A stretch of DNA of 64,000 bases from Paludibaculum fermentans (GTDB taxonomy: Bacteria; Acidobacteriota; Terriglobia; Bryobacterales; Bryobacteraceae): assembly GCF_015277775.1 (NCBI RefSeq), contig NZ_CP063849.1, positions 1,860,001-1,924,000 of the forward strand, given 5' to 3'. The number at the start of each line of letters is the position of its first letter. Position 1 is the stretch's first letter. Under the pieces are notes generated by a model. It did not search any database, was not told the DNA's origin, and saw only the letters and a list, made by a program, of their open reading frames with translations. This document shows, piece after piece, positions 1 to 7,619 of this stretch. The position numbers and the translations under genes are program-made.

Positions 1-1
1 G

Positions 2-226
<225 letters not shown>

Positions 227-240
227 GTTTTACAAAGTAA

Positions 241-273
241 AAAGGCTCCCTCCGCCAGGCGAAGGGAGCCTTT
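241..273. terminator. Bidirectional intrinsic terminator between hemB and PEP-CTERM gene
   Basis: An 11-bp perfect stem (241-251 with 263-273) encloses an 11-nt loop. The stem ends in AAA on the left and TTT on the right, so it can serve both convergent genes. hemB ends at 226 and the leftward PEP-CTERM gene ends at 297. Confidence 0.8.
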
Positions 274-296
274 CATGTTGAACTGAGCAGGAATGA

Positions 297-851
297 TCAG
301 GCAGACTTGCGGCGGCGGGCGAAGCCGATCAAACCGAGCAGACCGGCGCCCATGAGGCCCCAGGTGGACGGTTCGGGAACAGCTTCGATCGTCACAGTGG
401 CGCTGTTCAGCTTGCCACCGGTGATGCCCGTGAGCCAACCCAGCGACGTTTTGAAGAGGCCCGTGGGCGCGATCGCCGCGTTCAGAGCCGGGAACTCGAA
501 ATCACCATTGGTGAAAGCGCTGTTCGCGGCGTGATTGAACGAGCCCTGCGCCACCACGACGTCGACGGTCGTGGCACCCTGCGTGTACAGCACCAACTTG
601 ATGGGACCACTGTTTGCGCCAGTGACATCCAGCCAGAAGGTGATCTTCGAAATGTTGAGCGGGATCGTAACGAACGGATCGTTCGAAAAATCCCAGTTGA
701 TATCGTAGGTGTCGCCGGCGGTGAGCGATGTCAGGCCCATCGTTGCCGAGCACACATTTCCGACACACGTTGATGCCGGTGCAAACAAGTTAACAGTTGC
801 AGCGGATGAAACCGCGGCACCCAGGACGAACAGCAGTACTAATTTCTTCAA
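297..851 (-). CDS. PEP-CTERM sorting-domain surface protein
   Basis: Secreted protein of about 184 residues. The N-terminus (MKKLVLLFVLGAAVSSA) is a Sec signal peptide. Residues 158-184 form a PEP-CTERM signal: VPEPS, a hydrophobic span and an ARRRK basic end. In this system an exosortase (EpsH/XrtA type) processes the tail and the protein goes to the surface or the matrix. The body is a beta-rich sequence of unknown function with one Cys pair near the N-terminus. I place the start at a TTG (849-851) because GGAGGAGAGG lies five bases upstream and the signal peptide begins there; a longer reading frame upstream has no such support. No exosortase gene is in the window. It is divergent from another PEP-CTERM gene at 1779. 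Confidence 0.8.
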   Translation of the reverse strand: MKKLVLLFVLGAAVSSAATVNLFAPASTCVGNVCSATMGLTSLTAGDTYDINWDFSNDPFVTIPLNISKITFWLDVTGANSGPIKLVLYTQGATTVDVVVAQGSFNHAANSAFTNGDFEFPALNAAIAPTGLFKTSLGWLTGITGGKLNSATVTIEAVPEPSTWGLMGAGLLGLIGFARRRKSA

Positions 852-979
852 TTTAACCTCTCCTCCATAACCCGCAATGCGCCCGAATACAGGTTTCCCG
901 CGTACAGGGCCACACCTAACCCTATGCAATTCCTTTGATTTGAGCAAGACTATCGAATACGGCGAGCGAACTATCTTTC

Positions 980-1007
980 TACCATATACCTATCGAAGGA
1001 TATGGTA
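980..1007. promoter_or_regulatory. Inverted repeat upstream of leftward PEP-CTERM gene
   Basis: TACCATAT (980-987) and ATATGGTA (1000-1007) are perfect inverted arms around ACCTATCGAAGG. The core CCTATCGAAGGATA is nearly identical to the palindrome at 1680-1695 that precedes the other PEP-CTERM gene. It lies about 130 bases upstream of the TTG start at 851. An operator or shared regulatory site is an inference. Confidence 0.45.
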
Positions 1008-1679
1008 CTGCGACACCTACCGCCGTTTCGCACCGAAACCGAAATACAAACAGCGAAGTCGAGGTGGCCGTTGGATTTTGCGGGGCCCGGCACCCAAAAC
1101 TGAATCAGCGTGAAACAATCTGCACTTCGAGGGCAGCTTTGCATCGGGAAGCAACGCCAAGCTCCAGGAAGTACGCGTATCCATAATCAACTGGAGCGGA
1201 TATGAATCGTTCCTATCGGGAGTGGCAGGACGCCGCGCTCAATCGGCGGCCGAACCGAACGGCGAAGTGCGGCGCGGGGTGGACCAGTCATGAAATTTCC
1301 GGACAGCTCACCCTCGAATCGCTGATTCAAGGCACCACTGCCTGGGGGTTCTGAAAAAACCTACACATCCAATGGTGTTGTGGATTTCGTCGGCAGATTG
1401 CGGAGGGTGGCTGGCCCGCCAGCTCGACAGCATTTCAGCGGGTGCGATCCGATGCCGTCCTTCCATGTTGGCCACCAAATTGCGGCGCTCAAGTCTATGA
1501 TTCACCTCTGAATGCGCAGAAATGCGCATAGGACTCTAGATCTAGTCGCAATCTCGGCTTGAGGTTCTTGCGACCTAGCCTCGAGTTGTGGTGGTACACT
1601 AGTCCTATGATCGTCGCGGGTGGCTGTTTTCCGCAAAGTGTTGAATTTCAGACACTTCGGGAGACGTTCCCAGGCGCAT

Positions 1680-1695
1680 CCTATCGAAAGATAGG
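1680..1695. promoter_or_regulatory. Palindrome CCTATC-GAAA-GATAGG upstream of rightward PEP-CTERM gene
   Basis: A perfect 6-bp inverted repeat with a GAAA spacer, 84 bases upstream of the ATG at 1779. It could be an operator or an RNA hairpin with a GNRA loop. A related sequence sits at 989-1002 upstream of the divergent PEP-CTERM gene. Confidence 0.45.
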
Positions 1696-1733
1696 CTGTG
1701 AGAGTACTCCATAGCTGTAGTATTCTCTCAGAG

Positions 1734-1753
1734 AAAGTCTTTCGGGACTTTTT
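1734..1753 (+). terminator. Leader hairpin with T tract (possible attenuator)
   Basis: AAAGTC (1734-1739) pairs with GACTTT (1746-1751), followed by further T residues, immediately before the ribosome binding site GAGGAGGAG of the PEP-CTERM gene at 1779. A terminator-like hairpin within a leader suggests attenuation, but the 6-bp stem is weak. Confidence 0.35.
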
Positions 1754-1778
1754 CAAGTTTTGAGGAGGAGATTGTTAC

Positions 1779-2492
1779 ATGAGAATTTTGCTTGCGACCG
1801 TAGGCACGGTGCTGCTCAGCACTGCGTCCTTCGCTGCGCCGATTTTTCTGACCGACACGTTTAGCGTCGGCAGCGCCCAGGCCCAGAATGGTAACCTCGG
1901 CAGCCCGATCACCGTGGCGGCATCCCAGAACAACACCCCGATTGCCGGCTACTCACGCACTGTCTTCGTTAAGAAGCTCGGCATCCCGGGCAGCGACCCC
2001 AGCAATGTGGGCGGTCTTGTCAACCTGGGCGTGTTCAAGGTTTCGACGGATTCCGACGTAAACGGTATCTCGGGTGCGTACTACGAACCCACTTCCGCTC
2101 AGGATCTGACCGGCGCCGCTGAAGCTTTCGCCATCGATTGGGTGAAGGCTGACCTCGCCGGCGGTTCTCTCACGTTCTTCGTCACCAGCAGCACCGGTGG
2201 CACCGTGACGGCCCGCATCACTGACGTCCTGAACTCGGCCAGCACGGCATGGTACACCCAGCCGACGAACGTTGCTCCGACTCACACCTATGCGGCTACC
2301 CTGGCTCAGATCCTCTCGAACCAGAACGGCTTCAACATTGGCGCAGTCACTGGTTTCGGGTTCTATCACACGACGGCCCTCGACCAGGATTCCCAGTACG
2401 ACAACTTCGCAGTGTCGACCCCTGAGCCCGGCACCTACGCCCTGATGGGCGCTGGTCTCGCCGCTCTGGCGTTCCTCCGCCGCCGGAAGTAG
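1779..2492 (+). CDS. PEP-CTERM sorting-domain surface protein
   Basis: A 237-residue secreted protein. MRILLATVGTVLLSTASFA is a signal peptide with an AXA-like cleavage site. The C-terminus (residues 214-237) is a PEP-CTERM signal: TPEPG, a hydrophobic helix and RRRK. The middle is a Gly/Ser/Thr-rich beta domain with no recognised catalytic motif. GAGGAGGAG lies nine bases before the ATG, so the start is secure. The leader carries hairpins that may regulate expression, and a strong terminator follows the stop. It shares family type with the divergent gene ending at 297 but the two bodies are not obviously alike. Likely role is extracellular matrix or surface; substrate or partner unknown. Confidence 0.82.
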   Translation: MRILLATVGTVLLSTASFAAPIFLTDTFSVGSAQAQNGNLGSPITVAASQNNTPIAGYSRTVFVKKLGIPGSDPSNVGGLVNLGVFKVSTDSDVNGISGAYYEPTSAQDLTGAAEAFAIDWVKADLAGGSLTFFVTSSTGGTVTARITDVLNSASTAWYTQPTNVAPTHTYAATLAQILSNQNGFNIGAVTGFGFYHTTALDQDSQYDNFAVSTPEPGTYALMGAGLAALAFLRRRK

Positions 2493-2506
2493 TTGACTGG
2501 TTCTCT

Positions 2507-2543
2507 CAAAAAGGCCCGGGACCTCGGTCCCGGGCCTTTTTTT
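2507..2543 (+). terminator. Intrinsic terminator after PEP-CTERM gene
   Basis: A GC-rich stem of about 12 bp (GGCCCGGGA with TCCCGGGCC plus flanking A/T pairs) is followed by a run of seven T residues. Confidence 0.9.
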
Positions 2544-2576
2544 ATGTCCACACGACCGCCATCCGGCAGCGCGGGC

Positions 2577-2582
2577 TATAAT
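2577..2582 (+). promoter_or_regulatory. Candidate -10 box of transketolase operon
   Basis: A perfect TATAAT is placed 15 bases before the ATG at 2598. No clear -35 box is seen at 17-bp spacing and there is no Shine-Dalgarno sequence before the ATG, so the transcript leader would be very short. Confidence 0.45.
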
Positions 2583-2597
2583 AAGAACAATTTTTAT

Positions 2598-3419
2598 ATG
2601 CAGCGCACGCAGAACCCCTCAGAGCTGTCCTCCATAGCGCGCCAGGTCAGGCGTCACATCCTCACAATGATCACGGCTGCCAAGTCGGGCCACCCGGGTG
2701 GATCCCTTTCGGCCGTGGAGATTCTGGTCACCTTATATTGGGACGTGCTACGCCACGATCCGGCCAACCCCAAGTGGCCCGAGCGGGACCGTTTCATCCT
2801 TTCTAAAGGACACGCCGCTCCGGTGCTTTACTCGGTGATGGCCGAGTGCGGATACACGCCGGTCGAGACATTGAACACGCTCAGGAAGCTGGGCTCCATC
2901 TATCAAGGTCACCCGGATGTGCGCTACATCCCCGCCCTGGAGGCATCCACGGGCTCGCTGGGCGAAGGCCTGAGCCTGGCCCTCGGCATGGGCCTGGCGG
3001 CGAAGCTCGACAAGTCCCCTTCCCGCGCCTATGTGGTACTGGGCGACGGTGAGATCCAGGAAGGCCAGATCTGGGAAGCAGCCATGTTTGGCTCCTTTCA
3101 TAAGGTGGATAACGTCTGCGCCATCGTCGACAACAACGGCATCCAGCTGGACGGCTTCGTAAAGGATATCCTCGACCTGTCGCCGCTGGCCGAGAAGTGG
3201 AGAGCGTTCGGGTGGCATACTCTTGAGATTAACGGCCACGACATCAGCGCTGTCCAGAAGGCCTTTGCGGAGGCTGCCGAGACGAAGGGTAAGCCCACCT
3301 GTATTGTGGCCCACACCGTGAAGGGCAAGGGCGTCAGCTTCATGGAGAACAACCCGAAATGGCATGGTGTTGCTCCGAAGCCGGAAGAACTGGAACTCGC
3401 ATTGAAGGAGCTTGCCTAA
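2598..3419 (+). CDS. Transketolase, N-terminal (TPP-binding) subunit
   Basis: A 273-residue subunit carrying the pyrophosphate-binding half of transketolase, which moves two-carbon ketol units between sugar phosphates in the pentose phosphate pathway. The family signatures are present: SKGHAAPVLY, the substrate-side GHPD, and the TPP/metal motif GDGEIQEGQIWEA followed by DNNGIQLDG. Full-length transketolases are about 650 residues; here the enzyme is split and the second half is the next gene, two bases downstream. I chose the ATG at 2598 because it follows the TATAAT box at 2577 and because homologous N-termini begin near this point; the frame is open further upstream through the terminator. 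Confident assignment. Confidence 0.93.
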   Translation: MQRTQNPSELSSIARQVRRHILTMITAAKSGHPGGSLSAVEILVTLYWDVLRHDPANPKWPERDRFILSKGHAAPVLYSVMAECGYTPVETLNTLRKLGSIYQGHPDVRYIPALEASTGSLGEGLSLALGMGLAAKLDKSPSRAYVVLGDGEIQEGQIWEAAMFGSFHKVDNVCAIVDNNGIQLDGFVKDILDLSPLAEKWRAFGWHTLEINGHDISAVQKAFAEAAETKGKPTCIVAHTVKGKGVSFMENNPKWHGVAPKPEELELALKELA

Positions 3420-3420
3420 C

Positions 3421-4383
3421 ATGCCGGCAAACGTAAAATACGAACTCAAACTGGGCGCTGCCACGCGCGAGGCGTTTGGCAAGACGCTGGCCGAACTGGG
3501 CCACGAGAACGCGAATATTGTCGTCGGCGACGCCGACCTGACGAAGTCGACGATGACCACCTACTTCGCCAAGGAATTCCCTGAGCGTCTGTTCGAGTGC
3601 GGCATCGCCGAGGCGAACATGGTCGCCATCGGCGCCGGCCTGGCCCTGTCGGGCAAGATTCCGTTTGTGTCCAGCTTCTCGGCCTTCGTCATGACGAAGG
3701 GCTTTGAGCAGTTGCGCTGCCTGGTGGCCTATCCGAACGTGAACCTGAAAGTGGTGGGCACGCACAGCGGCATTTCGATCGGCGAAGATGGCCCGTCGCA
3801 GATGAGCATGGAAGATCTGGCCCTGGCCTGCGCCCTGCCCAATTTCACGGTGCTGTGTCCGGCCGACGAAGTGGCGACTGCCTGGGCTGTCCGTTGGGCG
3901 GCCGAGCATGTGGGTCCGGTCTTCATCCGCACGGGCCGCGTCAAAGTTCCGGTGATCTACCCGGCCGGAACGAAGTTCGAGATCGGCAAGGCAGTTGAGC
4001 TCGTGAGCGGCACCGATGTGACGCTGATCGCCACCGGCCTGGTGGTGGCGGAAGCCATTCGCGCCGCCGAGCAGTTGGAAGCCGAAGGCATTTCGGCCCG
4101 GGTGCTGGACATCCACACCATCAAGCCGATTGATGAAGAAGCGATTGGCAAGGCAGCCGCGGAGACGGGCGCGCTGGTCGTCGCGGAAGAGCATCTGGTG
4201 GATAGCGGGCTGGGTGTGCGCGTGGCGCAGGCCGCGGCCAAGACCCACCCGGCTCCGATTGAATTCGTAGGCTTGACGGAGTTCGCGGAATCGGCCACTC
4301 CTGACGAATTACTGGATAAGTACGGTATGCGCGCCGATAACATCGCGGCGGCAGCCCGCCGCGTCCTCGCCCGCAAGAAATAG
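3421..4383 (+). CDS. Transketolase, C-terminal subunit
   Basis: A 320-residue partner of the preceding gene. It holds the pyrimidine-binding domain (GIAEANMVAIGAGLA with the catalytic Glu that activates the TPP aminopyrimidine) and the C-terminal transketolase domain (VLDIHTIKPIDEEAI). The two proteins would assemble as an alpha2-beta2 transketolase in the cytoplasm. The ATG at 3421 is preferred over a TTG at 3412 because AAGGAG lies ten bases upstream of the ATG and directly abuts the TTG. A strong hairpin at 4409-4446 ends the operon. Confidence 0.93.
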   Translation: MPANVKYELKLGAATREAFGKTLAELGHENANIVVGDADLTKSTMTTYFAKEFPERLFECGIAEANMVAIGAGLALSGKIPFVSSFSAFVMTKGFEQLRCLVAYPNVNLKVVGTHSGISIGEDGPSQMSMEDLALACALPNFTVLCPADEVATAWAVRWAAEHVGPVFIRTGRVKVPVIYPAGTKFEIGKAVELVSGTDVTLIATGLVVAEAIRAAEQLEAEGISARVLDIHTIKPIDEEAIGKAAAETGALVVAEEHLVDSGLGVRVAQAAAKTHPAPIEFVGLTEFAESATPDELLDKYGMRADNIAAAARRVLARKK

Positions 4384-4408
4384 CCGGCGTTCCGCCGTTT
4401 TTCCCACT

Positions 4409-4446
4409 CGAAATCGCCCGCCATTTACCTTTGGCGGGCGATTTCG
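4409..4446 (+). terminator. Terminator after split transketolase operon
   Basis: A 14-bp perfect stem (4409-4422 with 4433-4446) around a 10-nt loop. Only a short T-rich stretch follows. It lies directly in front of the start of the next gene at 4450, so it also forms that gene's leader. Confidence 0.8.
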
Positions 4447-4449
4447 TTT

Positions 4450-5079
4450 ATGATGAGCGCGATGGATGTGAACGGGAAGCCGCCGTCGCCGGTCAATCTG
4501 GCATGGAGTGGAGCAGATGCAGTCCGCCAGCAGGACAGGCGCCGTGTGAGCCGGAGGCTGCACGACGACCTGGGCCCGACGCTGTGCTCGGCAGGCCTCA
4601 TGGTGGGTTTGTTGCGCAGCAACTGGCCGGAGCTGAATCGGGAATCCCGGGAACTCCTCGACACGATCCAGGAGGCTTTGGAATCGGCTGTCGATTCCGT
4701 CAGGGTTCTGAGCTACCAGTCGGACCCCGGAATCGTGGCTCGTTGCGGCCTGCGCAAGGCGATCGAACTGATTGCCCAGGGCAGGCCGGTGGATTTTACC
4801 TTCGAAGCAGGGACCCCCGTATGGTCTTTGGAGCAGGCCGAGTCGCTTTGCCGTATCATTGGTGATGCACTCCTGGCTTGGGACGCATCGGAGCGTCCTG
4901 GCCGGTTGCAACTTAATCTTGGGCAGTGCGCAGTGCAACTGCGAGCGCCGGCCGGTGAACTGCTCACAGAAGCAGCGCTGGAAGCCGTCCGCCAGATAGC
5001 TGCACGCGCCAACCTTTGGGTGGAGTACCGGGATTCCTCGGTAACGGAGCTCTCCGTTACTCCCGGCAAGGAACCTTGA
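4450..5079 (+). CDS. Small cytoplasmic histidine-kinase-like protein (HisKA_3, degenerate ATPase region)
   Basis: A 209-residue soluble protein. Residues 30-50 match the NarL-type dimerisation and phosphoacceptor box (RRRVSRRLHDDLGPTLCSAG), with the acceptor His at 38. There is no sensor domain and no membrane segment. The region that should be the ATPase domain (about 110-209) keeps a stretch resembling the N box (LCRIIGDALLAWD) but lacks its Asn, and no DxGxG or GxGL box is visible. It is therefore probably a catalytically dead kinase or a phosphotransfer or scaffolding partner. The gene ends three bases before a NarL-type regulator, and the two are surely co-transcribed. Start could also be the ATG three bases downstream. 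Confidence 0.7.
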   Translation: MMSAMDVNGKPPSPVNLAWSGADAVRQQDRRRVSRRLHDDLGPTLCSAGLMVGLLRSNWPELNRESRELLDTIQEALESAVDSVRVLSYQSDPGIVARCGLRKAIELIAQGRPVDFTFEAGTPVWSLEQAESLCRIIGDALLAWDASERPGRLQLNLGQCAVQLRAPAGELLTEAALEAVRQIAARANLWVEYRDSSVTELSVTPGKEP

Positions 5080-5082
5080 TAG

Positions 5083-5766
5083 ATGCATACCCTGCTGTTG
5101 GTGGACGATCACAAGATCATGCGCGACGGTCTGCGCGCGATTTTGAAGAACTCGGGTGAATTTGATGTGGTGGCTGAGGCGGAAACGGGCACGGATGCCA
5201 TTGCACTCGCGCGGTCATTGCGGCCCCAATTGATCCTGATGGATATCAATTTGCCGGGCATCAGCGGAATTGAAGCGACCGGCGAAATCATGCGTCATAC
5301 GCCGGAGACGAAAATTGTCATACTCTCGATGCACGATGACGAGAGTTCAGTGATCCGGTCAATCCGCAGCGGCGCGCGTGCCTTCGTGCTGAAGAAGGCC
5401 AGCGATCGCGATCTGCTGGACGCCCTGCGGACAGTGGCCCGCGGAGGCTCCTACCTGAGCCCCCAAGTGTCCGATACCTTCCTGGCCCGCGTACAGCGCG
5501 GCAATCTCAACGACTCGCAGGGACGTACCCCGGTCCAGGCACTCACCCCGCGCGAACAGCAGGTGATGCGGATGGTGGCGGAAGGCCAGACCAGCAAGGA
5601 GATCGCCGTCGTGCTCAACCTGAGCCTGCAGACGATCCGAGGCTATCGGAAGACCCTCATGAAGAAGTTGGGTGTCAGCAATGTGGCCGGGCTTACCCAG
5701 GTCGCGCTGGCCAATGGTCTGTCAAATTCGCACGGACCCACCGGCCGCGGCGCCGTAGCCGGGTAA
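5083..5766 (+). CDS. NarL/FixJ-family response regulator
   Basis: A 227-residue DNA-binding regulator. The receiver domain (residues 3-120) has the acidic pair DD at 8-9, the phosphoacceptor Asp54 in LMDINLPG, a Ser in the ILSMHDD strand and Lys in the VLKKAS loop. A LuxR-type helix-turn-helix follows at about 147-210 (LTPREQQVMRMVAEGQTSKE and LGVSN). All receiver residues needed for phosphorylation are present, in contrast to its upstream partner, whose ATPase region is degraded. The target genes are unknown; the amidohydrolase nine bases downstream is in the same transcription unit. Confidence 0.9.
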   Translation: MHTLLLVDDHKIMRDGLRAILKNSGEFDVVAEAETGTDAIALARSLRPQLILMDINLPGISGIEATGEIMRHTPETKIVILSMHDDESSVIRSIRSGARAFVLKKASDRDLLDALRTVARGGSYLSPQVSDTFLARVQRGNLNDSQGRTPVQALTPREQQVMRMVAEGQTSKEIAVVLNLSLQTIRGYRKTLMKKLGVSNVAGLTQVALANGLSNSHGPTGRGAVAG

Positions 5767-5775
5767 ACTGTCTGA

Positions 5776-6693
5776 ATGCAGACTCTCTGGGGCCAGATCG
5801 CCGTCGCTGACGCACATGTCCATTTTTTCTCCCGGAGCTTCCTGCGCCAACTGGCGGTCCAGAAGGGTGGTTCGGCGACGCCCAGCGACCTGTGCGTGAC
5901 CCTGGGCTGGGAACCACCGCCGGAAACCGCTGAGCAGTGCGCCGCGCAGTGGGCGGCTGAACTGGTCCGCAACGATGTCTCGCAAGCCGCCCTCATCGCA
6001 AGCCTGCCGGGGGAAGAGGATTCCGTCATGGCGGCGGTGGCGGCCATTCCCGGACGCTTCTTCGGCTGGTTCTTCCTGAATCCGATGGCGCCCGACGCCC
6101 GGGACCGCTGCGAGCGCGGCTTCCGCAACGGCCTGAAAGCGGTATGCCTGTTGCCGGCGATGCACAATTACTCGCTGGGCGACGTCCGGGTGGAGGAGAT
6201 CTTCCGCACAGCCGCGAACTGCCGCGGCACCGTCTTTGTGCATTGCGGGGTGCTCTCCGTGGGCTTCCGCCAGAGGCTGGGCCTGCCCTGCCCCTTCGAC
6301 ATGCGGTATTCGAATCCGCTGGACCTGCATCCCCTGGCGCTGAAGTACCCCGCGGTCAACATTGTGATCCCGCATTTCGGAGCCGGCTTCTTCCGCGAAG
6401 CGCTGATGCTCGCCGACATGTGTCCCAACGTCTATATGGACACGTCGAGCAGCAATGCCTGGACCCGCTATCTCACGCCGCCGCCGACCCTGGAGCAGAT
6501 CTTCCGCCAAGCCCTGGCTGTTGTCGGGCCGCGCCGGCTGCTGTTCGGCACGGATTCGTCCTACTTCCCGCGGGGCTGGCACAAGCTGGTCTTTGACGAC
6601 CAGGTGAACGCGCTATGGAAAGTGGGCATACGCGGTGACGATGCGGCCGACATCCTGGGCGGCAACCTGCGCAGCCTGATGCGCGGCCGTTAA
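5776..6693 (+). CDS. Amidohydrolase family 2 (metal-dependent TIM-barrel hydrolase)
   Basis: A 305-residue cytoplasmic enzyme of the Amidohydro_2 type. The N-terminal ADAHVHF gives the metal-binding His14-x-His16. Further family positions are seen at His156 (VHCGV), His200 (VIPHFGAGFF) and Asp260 (LFGTDSSY), the usual order for a mononuclear or binuclear metal site at the barrel mouth. Family members hydrolyse or decarboxylate small cyclic substrates; the substrate here cannot be read from sequence. It begins nine bases after the response regulator, suggesting one operon. No signal peptide. Confidence 0.85.
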   Translation: MQTLWGQIAVADAHVHFFSRSFLRQLAVQKGGSATPSDLCVTLGWEPPPETAEQCAAQWAAELVRNDVSQAALIASLPGEEDSVMAAVAAIPGRFFGWFFLNPMAPDARDRCERGFRNGLKAVCLLPAMHNYSLGDVRVEEIFRTAANCRGTVFVHCGVLSVGFRQRLGLPCPFDMRYSNPLDLHPLALKYPAVNIVIPHFGAGFFREALMLADMCPNVYMDTSSSNAWTRYLTPPPTLEQIFRQALAVVGPRRLLFGTDSSYFPRGWHKLVFDDQVNALWKVGIRGDDAADILGGNLRSLMRGR

Positions 6694-6761
6694 TTCCGTT
6701 CAAACTGTTTGAGAGGACTCGCGGGCGGGCGCTACTTCTTTACGAGAGGTCTGCCGCCAAC

Positions 6762-7349
6762 ATGCGCTTTTCCCTGTTCAGACACGCCCCGGCACTCGCC
6801 GGCACAGGCCAGGAATGCTCGTCCACGCGTTTGCCGAGCCTGGAGTACCCTCTCGACCTTCCGCCGCGTGTCGCAGTCCTGGGGCTCAGCGTGCGCCAGC
6901 AACAGGGCATCCACATCTTCCCTGAATGGAACAGCCAGAACCTGAACAAGCTTCGGCCTACCACTCTCGCCGGATGGCAGCAGGACCTGGAGCAGGTGGG
7001 CCGCTTGTGCGACTCGGGCCACTTGGCTTTGAGTGACCTCAACTACCCCCTGCTGGTCTTCTCCACACCCGAACAGGGCCCGCTGGGTGAGGTCGCCCAG
7101 GCGGAGATGTGGCGATGGTCCGGCGTGCCGGTGTACGAGCAGATCCGCACCAGGGAGGGACGGCTGGTGGCCGTGGAATGCGACACCAGAAACGGCTTCC
7201 ATCTGGCGGAGGGCAGCCAGGCTGAGGGCGGCGACGCGCCGTGCAATTGCGGCCGGGGGGTGCGCTGGCTTCCGGCACTGGCTGAGTCGACGGCCGCGAC
7301 ACGCTCCATCGAGTCCGAACAGTACATGGCCGCGGCTGCCGGCGACTGA
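6762..7349 (+). CDS. Unrecognised protein with a tail resembling CoA-ligase-like C-termini
   Basis: A 195-residue predicted protein with no signal peptide. The N-terminal half (LGLSVRQQQGIHIFPEWN) is not recognised. The second half, with GVPVYEQIRTREGRLVAVEC followed by a CNCGR element, resembles the C-terminal part of some phenylacetate-CoA-ligase-like proteins, where a variable GVP-YEQ-G-L-A-EC segment and a Cys-rich CxCGR turn occur. This likeness is from memory and not tested. Ribosome binding site is only fair (GAGAGG about 13 bases upstream). It lies between the amidohydrolase and tRNA-Leu. Could be a cut-down or independent domain. Confidence 0.55.
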   Translation: MRFSLFRHAPALAGTGQECSSTRLPSLEYPLDLPPRVAVLGLSVRQQQGIHIFPEWNSQNLNKLRPTTLAGWQQDLEQVGRLCDSGHLALSDLNYPLLVFSTPEQGPLGEVAQAEMWRWSGVPVYEQIRTREGRLVAVECDTRNGFHLAEGSQAEGGDAPCNCGRGVRWLPALAESTAATRSIESEQYMAAAAGD

Positions 7350-7409
7350 CGCCTCGCCTGCCGGCGGTGGCGCGCTGTCGATTCCACCTGCTAGAATTTT
7401 AGTCGCTGT

Positions 7410-7494
7410 GCGGACGTGGCGGAACTGGCAGACGCACTGGATTTAGGTTCCAGCGGGGAAACCCATGGGAGTTCGACCCTCCCCGTCCGCACCA
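7410..7494 (+). tRNA. tRNA-Leu (anticodon TAG)
   Basis: Class II tRNA with CCA encoded. The acceptor stem GCGGACG pairs with CGTCCGC. The anticodon stem is CTGGA/TCCAG with the loop TTTAGGT, giving anticodon TAG at 7444-7446, which reads CUA and other CUN codons. A long variable arm and the GTTCGAC T-loop are present. The ends follow from the acceptor stem plus A-CCA. Confidence 0.96.
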
Positions 7495-7619
7495 CACCTT
7501 TGAGACTCCTGGCCGAGTAACTGCCCCGGGCTCACTCCTGGCGATCCGTACTTCCAATTATCCTCTACAGCCTCTGGGGCTGCGCCTGCCGCCTCCCGCC
7601 AATCGTGTAGGCTACAACA

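Larger units (their letters stand above)
852..1778. other. Non-coding region between divergent PEP-CTERM genes
   Basis: I see no convincing gene in these 927 bases; short open frames lack ribosome binding sites and coding-like composition. The region holds the likely promoters of both PEP-CTERM genes, two related inverted repeats built on CCTATCGAARGATA (980-1007 and 1680-1695), and two further hairpins just before the rightward gene (1699-1730 and 1734-1752). A weak sigma-54-like element, TGGC at 1469 and TTGC at 1480 with correct spacing, is noted but not claimed. Confidence 0.6.

Noticed and set aside
1202-1354. Short open frame of 50 codons (MNRSYREWQ...) in the PEP-CTERM intergenic region
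   Set aside because: It has no ribosome binding site, no family likeness and lies in a region otherwise rich in regulatory repeats.
1469-1484. Sigma-54 promoter TGGCCACCAAATTGCG before the PEP-CTERM gene
   Set aside because: Only the GG and GC spacing and the TGGC and TTGC parts fit; it lies 295 bases upstream of the gene and such matches arise by chance.
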